From Glandiceps talaboti (Eukaryota > Hemichordata > Enteropneusta > Spengelidae), in contig NC_135568.1 in assembly GCF_964340395.1 (NCBI RefSeq), forward strand, positions 3,971,425 to 4,035,424: a stretch of 64,000 nucleotides of DNA. Direction: 5' to 3'. The notes beneath the pieces are model-generated. The model was given only the letters and a program-made list of their open reading frames with translations. It ran no database searches and was not told where the DNA came from. This document shows, in pieces, positions 36,701 to 50,360 of the stretch. Both the position numbers and the translations under genes were made by a program. Numbering within the stretch: the stretch's first letter is position 1; each line of letters begins with the position of its first letter.

Positions 36701-39700
36701 ATGGTAAATTTGCATATGAATGTGATTTGTTGTTATGCAAATGAACTTCTTTTGTTTTCATATATCTCAAGCCTACTACTGTTTATCATGTTTAACTGGC
36801 CCCGGGAAGAACACTGATTGATATTGTAATACAGAGCTATCGACTTGCCGAATTTTCTTTGGGAAATGAAATCTTTGATTGGGATGATTTGCAATATGAA
36901 CCTTTCAGACAGATATCTAATGGTTTGTAATGTTGTTTTTACAGGTCAATGCCCCCTTCACTGTAGAGCACCCTACTGCTACCACCAGGATGGACACTGT
37001 GTTCACCTGTCCACAGAAAACTGGAGTAGTTCCACCACAAAGTCTTGTCAAAATTCCTGTAAGTTGATTATATGTTTTCGACAAGCCTGAAACTCATGCT
37101 CACTGTGATGGAGATATGTTACTTCAGTAGAACTAAAAAGTATGGATTCCAGGCTAGAATTGACTAATCCATACAATATACTCGACTTTTATCAATTGAT
37201 GGAGACATTTTGTATGTTTTTTAAGAGACAGTAATCACTTGCAGTAAAGTAGGTTTTGATTTCTTACCGTAACAACTTATATTGTTCTGTCATTTCTCTA
37301 CCTTCAGGTGATCTTCAACCCACAGATTGTTGGTGAAAGAAGCATTGACTACATCAATGTACAAGCCATTGGTCATATCAGTAAAACAGTGGTCAAACTG
37401 GTTGGTAACTGCAAAGGTAATTGTCTGCACATCATGACTTGGATTCAATCATAACATTTATAATTATTATCAAAGTTTTGTAACTCATACAGGTTATACA
37501 GTTGATAGATTTATTCAGGGTTTCAAAGAAGTCTTAGGATCAAAACTTCATCTTTGATGAAATTTGCAATAAAGTTGTTTTGAATGTCTGTGTTAGCTGT
37601 ATGTACCTATGTATCATTTAGAAACCTATGTGCCATCATTTGGATAATATAATGTAAGAAGCACCCAGCTAAAAGTGTCACATGTACAGTACAGTTTTGA
37701 CTTTGTTAAACTTATGAATATTGGCACAAATACACAAAGCTGTAAAAACAATTTACCAACAAGTTTAGGAACATAATAGTTCAAAACATTATCAACATTT
37801 TATTTGTAAAATGACATTATTTCTATTTTGTAAATTTCAGGTCCTTGTGTTACTTTGAGTCATACAGTCGTCAACTTTGCAAGAATTGATGTGGGAGAGA
37901 ATCAAACACGAACAATGTCCATTACTAATGAATCTGATGTGGAGGCTACATATCAGGTGAGATGTTGTCTCTTATTTATGATCAATTCACAATACTGAGA
38001 TGTGATTTGCATACAAGTATACCATCGTGTTATTGTACCGCAGTGCAAATACCACTAATACACATGTGCAAGTAATCATTTGTACATTATTTTATGTCTA
38101 AAACTTAGTTCATTTGTTTCATTCTAGTTCATCATTGACTGTGATGAGAGTGTCTTCAAGTTTGAGAAGTTGGCTGGATTACTGAAACCAAAAGAAAGTA
38201 ACACTATAATAATGCATTTCCTGCCTAGTCAACCAATCAACTATTACAGAAGAATTACTTGTCTTGTCCAAAACCAGGTAAGTACGATATTATAGCACCA
38301 TTGTAGACCAGTAGACTGGTTGTACCCTAGGTGATATTTATGGGTAAGCTAGGGAGTTATGAGTAGGGATGGGAATATGGTTTGACCCCCTAACATAAAC
38401 CTAATTTGTATCTTTGACATAAGTGGCCACTTTTTTTTTACACAAGCCCTATTTTGTACTGTACCGATACTAGTAATTGTCAAACTCAAAGTTCATATAT
38501 TTGTAAATTTGTGAGAGTATCCCAATAGAAGAAATGAGAATGTTGTGTATGTGCAACTTCTAAAGACAGTTCTAACAGTAATACTGTTCTAGTTATTTTC
38601 TTGCTGAAAATTTTATTTTCTTGCAGAAAATTTTGTATAAAATCTAATTGCTGGATATGCAAGTAAGGTTTCTGAAATTACAGCAATGTATATATTGCAT
38701 TGACATACATTTGTACATAAAACGGTCAGAATGTTATTACACTCTTAGTTACAGAATGTATTATCATGTTAGTTCAATGGTTGGTGATTTCTTGTCTCCA
38801 CTACAGGATCCATTATTTGTTGATTTGATTGGTACATGCCATGCTGAACAGGTGAAACCAGGTGTTCTACAACCTAAACATCTTCTAAACTACAGAGTTC
38901 ATGTGTCTAGAGGATTCTCTCTCTTTCCACCAGAGGTAATGATTTCTCTATCTGCAAATACTTTTTGGATGGGCTATGATTTTGACTTTATTTTGTCCAT
39001 TAATTTGATTTAATTTCATTTTATGTGAAAATGACAAGACAAGAGAAATATTGGTGCAACACAATTTGAAACTATATGTATGACAAAATGACTTTATCTA
39101 AAAAAAAATTATTTTTAACAATATCCAAAACCTGCTTTCTCCATTTTAAAGGGCATTTCACATATTAAATTTCATTTTGGGCAACCATTGTAGACTTTAA
39201 AACATGAAACGTTTTGAGATCAGTTTAACGCCATTAAATTAAGACTGTGTTTTACGTACACTGACATAAAATTCATGGCAACTACTGGTAAATGAACTAT
39301 TGAAGGAAGGCAAGCTATGATTAGACCCTGATCAGTTTATACATATATTTTCACTGAATTTTACTTTCATTTCTAGCAACTTAACGAACTGTTGAAGGAA
39401 AGCAAGCTGCAAGTAGACCCTTAGACCCTGATCAGTTAATACATATATTTTCACTGTATTTTACTTTCATTTGTAGCAACTAAATGAACTGTTGAAGGAA
39501 GGCAAGCTGCAAGTAGACCCTTAGGCCCTGATCAGTTAATACAATGTGTTTTCACTGTATTTTTACTTTCATTTGTAGCAACTAAATGAACTGTTGAAGG
39601 AAGGCAAGCTATGATTAGGCCCTGATCAGTTTATACATATATTTTCACTGTATTTTACTTTCATTTGTAGCAACTAAATGAACTGTTGAAGGAAGGCAAG

Positions 39701-41847
39701 CTATGATTAGGCCCTGATCAGTTTATACATGTGTTTTCACTGTATTTTACTTTCATTTGTAGCAACTAAATGAACTATTGAAGGAAGGCAAGCTATGATT
39801 AGGCCCTGATCAGTTTATACATGTGTTTTCACTGTATTTTACTTTCATTTGTAGCAACTAAATGAACTATTGAAGGAAGGCAAGCTATGATTAGGCCCTG
39901 ATCAGTTTATACATGTGTTTTCACTGTATTTTACTTTCATTTGTAGCAACTAAATGAACTGTTGAAGGAAGGCAAGCTATGATTAGGCCCTGATCAGTTT
40001 ATACATGTGTTTTCACTGTATTTTACTTTCATCTGTAGCAACTAAATGAACTGTTGAAGGAAGGCAAGCTACAATTAGATCCAGAAGGACGACTTATGAT
40101 GCAACAGGCAGAGTCTGTAGAGGAATACCTACAGGCACCAGAACCTATACCAGCTATGCATGAATTCTTTGATGATGGACACTACTCTGATAAACCTGTA
40201 AGTAGGAGTATACTTCAATTTTACAGTACTTGGTTTCCATGACAACACTCAAGATTTGTTCCCATATGATGTATGTACACTAGAAGGCTGATACATGTTG
40301 TTGCCTCTCAGGCCTACATTTTAGTATTATGCATGTACTATTGGTGTACATTTCGTCTAAATTTCCTGTGATATAACATTCAATATTCCTTCTTCTTAAC
40401 CATTAATCATTTATCCTGGTCTGCTTTTGTCCTTATTTCTCTGATATCCCAATAAAATACATTATAGGTGTATGCACTTCTTCAAAACACAGAACTGCTT
40501 TAATGTATTTCAAAATTTTGTTTTAGAATAAACAGATAAATGAATATTATTTCAATTAGCCATGCAGACATTTTCACTTGATTTATTTGCAAATTAGACA
40601 TGATTCCATGATGCATTCCTAGTTAATAATTGAATTGAGTATTTTATTTTCATTTCCAACATCCACCCCACCATGTGACTTTGGATACAAAGAGTATTAA
40701 CAATTAAATTGTATATTTTATTTCCAGCATACAACACCTCATGTGACTCTGGATACAAACAGTATTGATTTTGGTCAGTGTATGAATCTCCGTCTGATAG
40801 AGCCACAGACTGTCAACGTTACCAACCATACTAAGGGTAAAATTACCATTAACTGGATGACAAGTACCAGCAATACTTTCTTTGTTACTCCAGCTACATG
40901 TGATATTCCACCCCTGAAGACATTCTCATTTCAAGTCACCTTTAAGCCGGTAAGAAAAAATCCTAATACTCATATGATTTGTCTTATTGTATGATGTCAT
41001 CACTCTGTGTGTGATAATTTACAAAGATTATAATGCACAAGCAATTATGATGTCATCACTCTGTGTGTGATAATTTACAAAGGTTATAATGCACAAGCAG
41101 TTATGATGTCATCACTCCGTGTGTGATAATTTACAAAGGTTATAATGCACAAGCAGTTATGATGTCATCACTCCGTGTGTGATAATTTACAAAGGTTATA
41201 ATGCACAAGCAGTTATGATGTCATCACTCTGTGTGTGATAATTTACAAAGGTTATAATGCACAAGCAGTTATGATGTCATCACTCTGTGTGTGATAATTT
41301 ACAAAGGTTATAATGCACAAGCAGTTATGATGTCATCACTCTGTGTGTGATAATTTACAAAGGTTATAATGCACAAGCAGTTATGATGTCATCACTCTGT
41401 GTGTGATAATTTACAAAGGTTATAATGCACAAGCAGTTATGATGTCATCACTCTGTGTGTGATAATTTACAATGTCTATAATGCACAGGTAGTTCAAAGT
41501 TTAAGCATTTAGCTTTCAATCTGTCTTGGTTGACGATCCTCATCAGAATGACAAATGTCATAGTTACTGCTGACCACTAGGTGGCGGTATGATCAGCCGA
41601 TTGTAGGTGTTAGTTCACACTGTGCGATGTTAACACATAGTATATATTGTACACTTCAGCAACTTTCACACTTTCAATGATGTCATCACATGTAGCCTAT
41701 CTGTCAGCAGACTATTGACACTCATTTAACAACCTTATTATTTCCATGTACATTTTCTCACAATTACCTTTCTCACTATTTATTTCAGAATGTTCCCAAT
41801 CAATTCTTTGGAGCTGAACTGGAATGCTATGCCTCGTATAAAGTAAG

Positions 41848-41882
<35 letters not shown>

Positions 41883-42471
41883 GATTATGGTCACCATGAT
41901 GTTGTGATTTTCTTTTCGTCATTGTTGAACAAAACTAAAGCACACAATGCAGGCTTATAACTTTAAACCAATAGGACAGGACAGGGACAAAAAAATTTCA
42001 TAACGTAATTAAATCTAAATGGGAAACACTGTACATTGTAAAGAACAGCTTTCATGTCATGTTGTGTTTTTCAGAGTATGAGAGAGATCACCGACTGTGT
42101 TAACTTTTCATATTACACGTGTTTTTTTACAGAGTATGAGAGATTACAGACTGGTTCAAGATGAAACTTTCTGTCCACCTTGGTGTTTGACCTTGAATAC
42201 CATAGGTCATACTTTCCAACCTGGCAATGAAACATTCCTTCCTAGATTTAACTTTGATTCACAAAAACTGGTAAGTTTGTCAATAATAGCATACCTGTAT
42301 ACATGTCATGTTGATTGTACATTGATTAGTAGTTATATAAGACATACTATCTCTAAATTTGTTGTAAGTAATGTAAATGGTATAATAGAAACTGTATTAC
42401 AGAATAGTTATTCAAGTTGGAATCTATTCAAATATGAAAACTGAAGGACAGTATGTAATAGAAAAAAAACC

Positions 42472-42544
<73 letters not shown>

Positions 42545-45500
42545 ATGTATGTATGTATGTATGTATGTATGTATGTATGCATGTATGCATGTATGTATGT
42601 ATGTATGTATGTATGTATGTATGTATGCATGTGTGTATACATTATACAGTATACATATATACACACAAACACACACACTTGCTTTTTTTCTTTTTCCTTT
42701 TTAATTTGACTGACTGACTGACTGACTGACCGACTGATCCATCATTTAAAAGTTATTTTGATGAGAAACAAAACAATAAACAAGTTCACCCTTGTCTTAG
42801 TTTGCATATAGCTTGATTTCCATAGTAGTATCATATACAGGAACGGCAAAAAAATGTAATTACTGCCTTGATTTTCACAGGTTTTACCAGCCATAGACAA
42901 TGAGAAAATCTTTATCTTAGCTTCCCTACAGCTTGATTTTCATAGTAGTATCATATACAGGTACTAATTATTACCTTTATTTCTACAGGTTCTACCAGCT
43001 ATAGACACTAAAGAAACAGTGTTTAGAACTCTGTTATTATCTAACTCTGGTACAACACCAATACACTATGCCTTTGAATCAGATCCTACAGGGTAAGTTT
43101 ATATGCTACGTTGTAGAAATTCATCCCTGAGTATACACTACATGGCTAAAATTGATGGACAAATTTTGTCTATAGTCCCATGCACCCAAATGGAATTCCT
43201 TGTGTAACAAAGTTTGTCCATTGGTCTTTGTATGAGAAGAATTCCTCGTATGACAAAGTTTGTCTATTGGTCTCTGTATATGAGTAGAATTCCTTGTATA
43301 ACAAAGTTTATCTATTGGTCTCTGTATATGAGTAGACTTCATCGTATAACAAAGTTTATCTGTTGGTCATTGTATATGAGTGGAATTCATCATATAACAA
43401 AGTTTGCATGTCTTTGTATACACTGGAAATGCATCCTGTGTTTTCTTGAAAGAAGGAATAGAATTCATACGGTGAAAGATCTTAAGTCTATGAGTATTCC
43501 ATGATAGTAACATGGGAATGGTCATCCAATTTCCCATGGAATTGTCAGACTTGTTGTAGGGGCAACAAAGAAAACGATCCCTTCTTGTAACACAATGATA
43601 TATTTCATTTGTATAGAGAAGGTATTGAAATTAGTATATGTACCATAATTGATATATTTTGTTCATAGGAGTGCAACGTCTTAGTTTGTTTTCATTTTCT
43701 ACTTGAGAGTTTAACTGCAATCTTGTTTTGTTTTGTACCTAAAGGACATACAGTATCAAACCAAACAAAGGTCTGTTGAAGGATAAGAATCAATTATTTG
43801 TGATCAAGATGGCACCTAAGACAGCTAAGATGCACAGTAACTTACTCAAAGTCAAGTTGAATGATGCCGAGAAACACATACATGAAGTCATGTTGTTAGG
43901 ATCAGCTGAAAGTCCTGATGTGTTACTTGAAAATGAGGTTTGTGAGATTTTAGTTTTGACACAAGATAATTATTAAGTCTGTATAAACATTGCAAACTAT
44001 TGAAATAGTACACATAGTTAATTTTCCAAAAGTGAAACTAATGCTTTCATCTACATCTGTGGATTTGTTTACCTGTCTGATTTTGTGGGTTGGTCACATG
44101 ACTCACGACTATAATCATGTGACATAATGGAATCCCACGTATGTGAGAGTTGAAAGTGATGTTTAGTTACTAAAATCTATTTTCTGCAGGGCTGTATATA
44201 CTTCAAACCAACATGTATTGGTACCAGCAGTCAGAGACCATACAAGATGAAAAACATCTCCAGAACACCCCTTAAGTTTGAATGGAAGATTCCACCAGAG
44301 GAGAGGCAGTATTTGTCAGTTGAACCAGCATCTGGCAGTGTACTTCCAAATGAAACACTGGTAAGGCATGTCATAATTTTGATTGATGTTATCAGTGGCC
44401 TAGCAGTTAAACCACTGGTGTCATACCACATACTGTCATTAAGCTTCAAGTCTGGGTTTAAGTTTCATTAAATTTGCAACACTGTAAGCAAAAAGAGTGT
44501 TATTCAGTTTGACTCTACTTAACATCGCAGATTTTCTGTGGACACTCTGGTTTCCTTCCTCATTAACACTGAACATTCATCCTGTTATTGGGCCATGTCT
44601 GTTGGATTGTTGGAGAATTGAAAAACAAAATTCTAAATGTGCAATCATGGAGAGATGAATTACTTTGTGTTTGTCATGATAAATTTTATATGCCTCACAT
44701 TTATGCTAACAGGAATAAAGTTAGCAACATTTACCACCCAATCTGTCTAACAAAGGAAGAAGATTTAAAGAAATCATTGCATATTTTGTGTCTCTAACTT
44801 TATCTGGGTTGGTTGTCTACAAATATAAATTCTGTGTTATACTGTGATCAGTTTTAAGTTTGTAATAATTGTTTTTTTAATTTGAATATTTTTCTTTGTA
44901 GTCACAAGTATGGACTTTTGTTCCACAAGAACATAAGAAGTATGTATTGAAACCATACGTGATGGTATGTGCTGATAGAACCGATATTGATCAACACTCT
45001 GCTAAAACCAAGACATTTACTGTTAGAGCTGTAGGTGAAGGGTCATCAGGAGACATTAGGGTAAGTCAAGGTCAAGGTCATGTCAAGGTCCCCAAAGTCA
45101 ATGTCAATAGCCTTATTAACATATCCACTAAATCGTACATTAGGGTAAAAAACAAAACAAATTCAAATGTGGTTTGAAAACTTGTAAATGAACATATAGC
45201 CTTGTTCACACTTCCACTAAATATGCTGACATTAGGTATGAACCAAACATGGGTTCAAGTTTACAGTGTAAATAAACTAATAACCTTGTTCACACTTCCA
45301 GTAATAAGCATATGGCAGGTAAATCTGAGGTATGAACCAATGATAGATTCAATACTATGTACCTTGTTCCCACTTCCATTAAGATCTTGTCAGCCAATGG
45401 TAGTTTCAAGTGTGGGTAAGTGTACACATGAACAGGTCCGTAAAACGGTTTGAAACCATCTGGACTCAATGTACCTTTCTACCCAGTTAGCTTCAGAAAC

Positions 45501-47593
45501 AGTCCTGATATGACTGTGTATACCTCTTGAGTTGTACCATCATATATGTTGATATCCTTTCTTACCCTAGGGTGGCCATCCTAAACATATGTAGGGCTTC
45601 TAGCATCATAATTGGTTTGTGTGTTGTTGTATTTTCAGGCGGAGGAAATCAAGTTAAACTTTTCCAATGTTCTGGTCGGAAGTTCAGCATCAAAGGAGAT
45701 CATAGTTTACAACGATAATGACTGTAATCTACATTACCAGTTGGCAATTGAACAAAACATACAGGGACCTTATCCAGAGCATGAAACGTTACGTGATCCA
45801 ATAGGTATGTATAGTATACAGGGACCTTATCCAGTGCATGGAACACTATGTGATCCAATATGTATGTACCAGTATCGTGTATAATGGTAATGGCTGTAAC
45901 CAGCATTACCAGTTGGCAAAGGAGCAGAGTATATACGTCACTATCCTATAGAGCACCTTTAACCATTAAACGGAGAATACCTTCACTATTTTGAACAATT
46001 TTTTCGAAGTCAAATGATAGCACTATAGTATATGAATCAGATTTTAAAAAGTGACTTTTGTTTATATTTTGTAAATTTCAGCTCTTGAACTTGATCGGAT
46101 GGAAGGTGTGTTACCAGCTAGGTCAAGAACAGTGATCATGGGTACAGTAAGACCATGCCGTAGAGTCAACTATACATTCAGTATTACGTATGAGTTGAAA
46201 ACACCACAAGGTAGTCAAGTAAATGAATGTGTACAGCTGTGTGAAATGACAGCTGTAGGTGTCTATCCAAGTCTTGCTGTCACTGATGCTAGATGCTATG
46301 GTAGTGCCAGTGGTGTTAGTAAAGCCAGGCTATGGAGTCTGTTCTCCTTAGACAAGTAAGAAATTACTCCTATACTTTCCATCCCATACTGATTTTATCA
46401 ATGTGAGGACTCTTGCTCTGATAAAATGGTTATTTCTGAAATGTCAGCTTTTTATTGAATTCTGTGGACTGTGGACTGTGGACCCACTGTTTTACCATGT
46501 TTTAAAGAAATTACTCATTGTAGTATTGTGCTACAAAAGTGTTCACAAGTACCTTTGCTTTTCACACCTGTGGCTTTCTTCCACTGAAATGAATCTCTGT
46601 GAATATACATATCATATGATAATGTTTAGGAAAATTTCTGATAGCTGTTTTCTTAATCAGTGGAAACAAAATCTAGGCAGAAATGAATGTACTAGTTACA
46701 AGTAAAGCAAATTCTGTAGCAACATATTTTGTAAAGGACAAATTTATTATGGATGTTAAAATTAAATAAAAGCCCTATCATACTAATGTTTATCAATTTG
46801 TTCATGTTGAAAAATGCTTGAAGGGTTCATTTGCTTTCATTACATTGAACTGAATTACTGCATATCCAGTGGTCATTGATAGTGTACATTGGCTTAAGTG
46901 GCCCTGTATTTATATTATGAAGTATACTACCTAGATCATTAATTATTTGTGAACACTCTGTGGGGCCTCAACAAGTATGACAGCAAATAGGAATAGGGGA
47001 AAACTTAGAACAAATATTACGAAAGATATAGTCCAAGTTATAAACTACAGGGGGTTGTAACTTAGTGTTTTATCTTACAGTTTGAATGTGTGTCTTGATG
47101 CTGATCCATCCTCTGAGGAGTTAATGTACTCAGTGATCACCAGACATAGTACAAGGCGACGTCCCCCTGTCTACACTAGAGCTATCTTGGATTTTAACTT
47201 TGGAGCAGCACCAGTCAATTCTGAGGAATGCGTTGTACATCTGATGATTGAGAATACCGGAGCAGTGTCCACGGAATGGGCTTTCCTTTTCCCTACTGAT
47301 TTACAACTGGAATTGGAATACTGGGCAGAGACTGGAGAATTTGATGAAGATGAGCTCCATGAGGTAATGACCGTAATAATTTATATTGAAATATTGTGGT
47401 GTTAAATCAGTTCTGGAACATTCATAAATCTGTCTGAATGTTACAATAAAACATGGAACTGTTCGTGGCACTATCAAATATCTAATATTTACAACTTTCA
47501 AGAATGCAAAATGAATTTTATTTGAGGTATTGTAGGCTAGCTGTACTTGGAATTCAGTTTTGACTGGTGAAGGAGCTATAGTAATGAAGTCCA

Positions 47594-47673
<80 letters not shown>

Positions 47674-48347
47674 TGCGTGTGTGTGCATGTATTCCTTTGT
47701 GTGTTTATGTGTAGCCATATCTCTAAATAGTGCATGTAAATTACTTCAACAAAGACAAATACAAAATGTACCATAGATTAGTACAATGTTCCATACATTT
47801 GTATGACCCTATCAAAGTCAACTAAATGATGGCCATATTTGTGCTACACATGTATGTGGACCCTATCCTGAAATGACATTATGTTTATGCCATCATATAC
47901 TGTGTACTGCTGCCCATAGGCATACTAGTTTATATACAGACTGTTTTATATTTTGGGACTATAACATTAACAATGCCCAAGAAAATTCTCCAGATATAGT
48001 TTTAATTATATTTTTATTTTATTTTTCAGATGCGAGTTATGGACAACAAATTGTTTAGTGTAGAACCAAACCAAGGTACCCTTGATCCTGGTCAATGTCA
48101 AACCATCACATTCACCTACAGACATGACTTCCCAGGCACTGACAGATTACCAGTACTCTTCAAATTGATGAGAGGAAGAGAAATACTGGTAAGTCTGTGT
48201 ATTTGTTTGTAATCTTATTAATCAGGTAGAACCTTCTTGAAAGCCTGATATTTTAATATATCATTTCAAAGTTAGTAGAAAGAGAGGCAGATGGACAGAC
48301 AGACAGACAGACAGGGAGAGATAAGCTGTAACGCGAAGAAAGACAGT

Positions 48348-48378
<31 letters not shown>

Positions 48379-50323
48379 TGTTTTTAAGCAACGTGCCTTC
48401 ACATCCCAGAGGACCTAGGATTTATCTAAGCATTTTGATGCAGTACAGAGTTTTGATTTATTCATAACATTTAGTATTAGTTTTTATTGATTACTGTAAT
48501 CTAATTTATTTGACCTTTTTCTTTTGTTTCAGTTGAATTTCATTGGTGTCACAGTTGAACCAGACAAAAAATATGTACACTTCCCAAGCAATAAACACAT
48601 GTTTTACCCGGTGCCCATTGGAGCTGTTGCCAACCCAAAACAAGTATATGAATTGTACAATGGTGGAGCTGTTCCTGTACAGTATGAATTAGATCTCACA
48701 GCACTGGAATATATCAGACAGGTCAGTAGTATGAGTTAGATCTCACAGCACTGGAATATATCAGACAGGTCAGTAGTACGAGTTAGAAATCTCAGCACTG
48801 TAGTACATTAGACAGGTCAGTAGTATGAGTTAGCTCTCACAGCACTGTAGTATATCAGACAGGTCAGTAGTATGAGTTAGATCTCACAGCACTGTAGTAT
48901 ATCAAACAGGACAGCATGAGTTAGATCTTACAGCACTGTAGCATATGAGACAGGACAGTATGAGTTAGATCTTACAGCACTGTAGTGTATCAAACAGGTC
49001 AGTATGAGTTAGATCTCACAGCACTGTAGCATATGAGACATGTCAGTAATATGAGTTAGATGTCACAACACTGTAGTATATCAAACAGGTCAGTATGAGT
49101 TACATCTCACAGCACTGGAATATATCAGACAGGTCAGTAGTATGAGTTAGATCTCACAGCACTGTAGTATATCAAACAGGTCAGTATGAGTTAGATCTCA
49201 CAGCACTGGAATATATCAGACAGGTCAGTAGTATGAGTTAGATCTCACAACAGTGTAGTATATTACAGATCTCACAGCACTTTAGTATATCAAGCCGGTC
49301 AGTTATATGAGGTACAGATCTCACAGCACTGTAGTATATCAAACAGGTCAGTATGAGTTAGATCTCACAGCACTGTAGTACATTAGACAGGTCAGAATTA
49401 TGTATATCTTGTAAATTTGACTGTAATTTCTGGATCATGGAATCATATAATTTAATTTCATTTGGTTTTTATCCACAGGAAAATTTCAACCACAAAGTAT
49501 TTGAGTGTTTGAATCCCAGGGGAGAAATCTTACCAGGTAGAACAGCCTTTGTGGAATGGATCTTCTCCCCTCTGGAAGCTAAAACTTACATGGTAAGTTC
49601 TTATTTACATATATATTTGTGTTGTCAATATTAAATTTCAATACATTTGATGTTCAAATTGAATATTAGGATGTAAACTGATTGTAATTACTGTAGAGTG
49701 GGCCAACACATACACACTAAAGTTATGGTGCCTTGTCAAGTGAAATGTGAGACTTGCTGCTTATTCCAAGACTGTTTTCCATATTTTTACCCATTATGTA
49801 GATATCTTGATTCACATGGATCGAGTACAACAGTACATGCTTAGGCACTGAGTCCAAAAGTGTTGGCTCACCAAATTTGATCGCTCTGTTTGTATTTGTA
49901 CACTAATCTAGGGAGTCCATAAATAGTCACTTGATTACACTGTTGTGTTGCCAACTTGAAAAACACATATACAAGCTTGGCTATTTTGTTAGAATTCTCA
50001 CCAGGCAGTTAGAATCACTCTAACTTTAAGGCCTTGTAACTTTTATTGACAATAATGTATGTCTTTCTAAGTTGTCCATTATTTCTTAGCTACTTTTACT
50101 AATACTATTGTTATTATCATTAGGTTGATGTTCCTATCCATATTATCAATGGTGATACAGCATTGATTACATTTACTGGTGTTGGTTACGACAAGAGAAT
50201 CATGGGAGATACAATGCCATTGACAGACCAGCATGATTTATCTGGTGTACCAGCTGTACAGAGTGTACCAGTACCAGGACAGGTTAGTTTAATGTACATC
50301 TTACATCTAGCACTGTTTTTGTC

Positions 50324-50360
<37 letters not shown>

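Noticed and set aside
42408-42717. Several overlapping frames of Cys-Val and His-Thr repeats
   Set aside because: Translations of the (GT)n/(GTAT)n microsatellite in an intron.
47301-47774. 157-codon minus-strand frame
   Set aside because: Runs antisense through a CFAP65 exon and a GT microsatellite.
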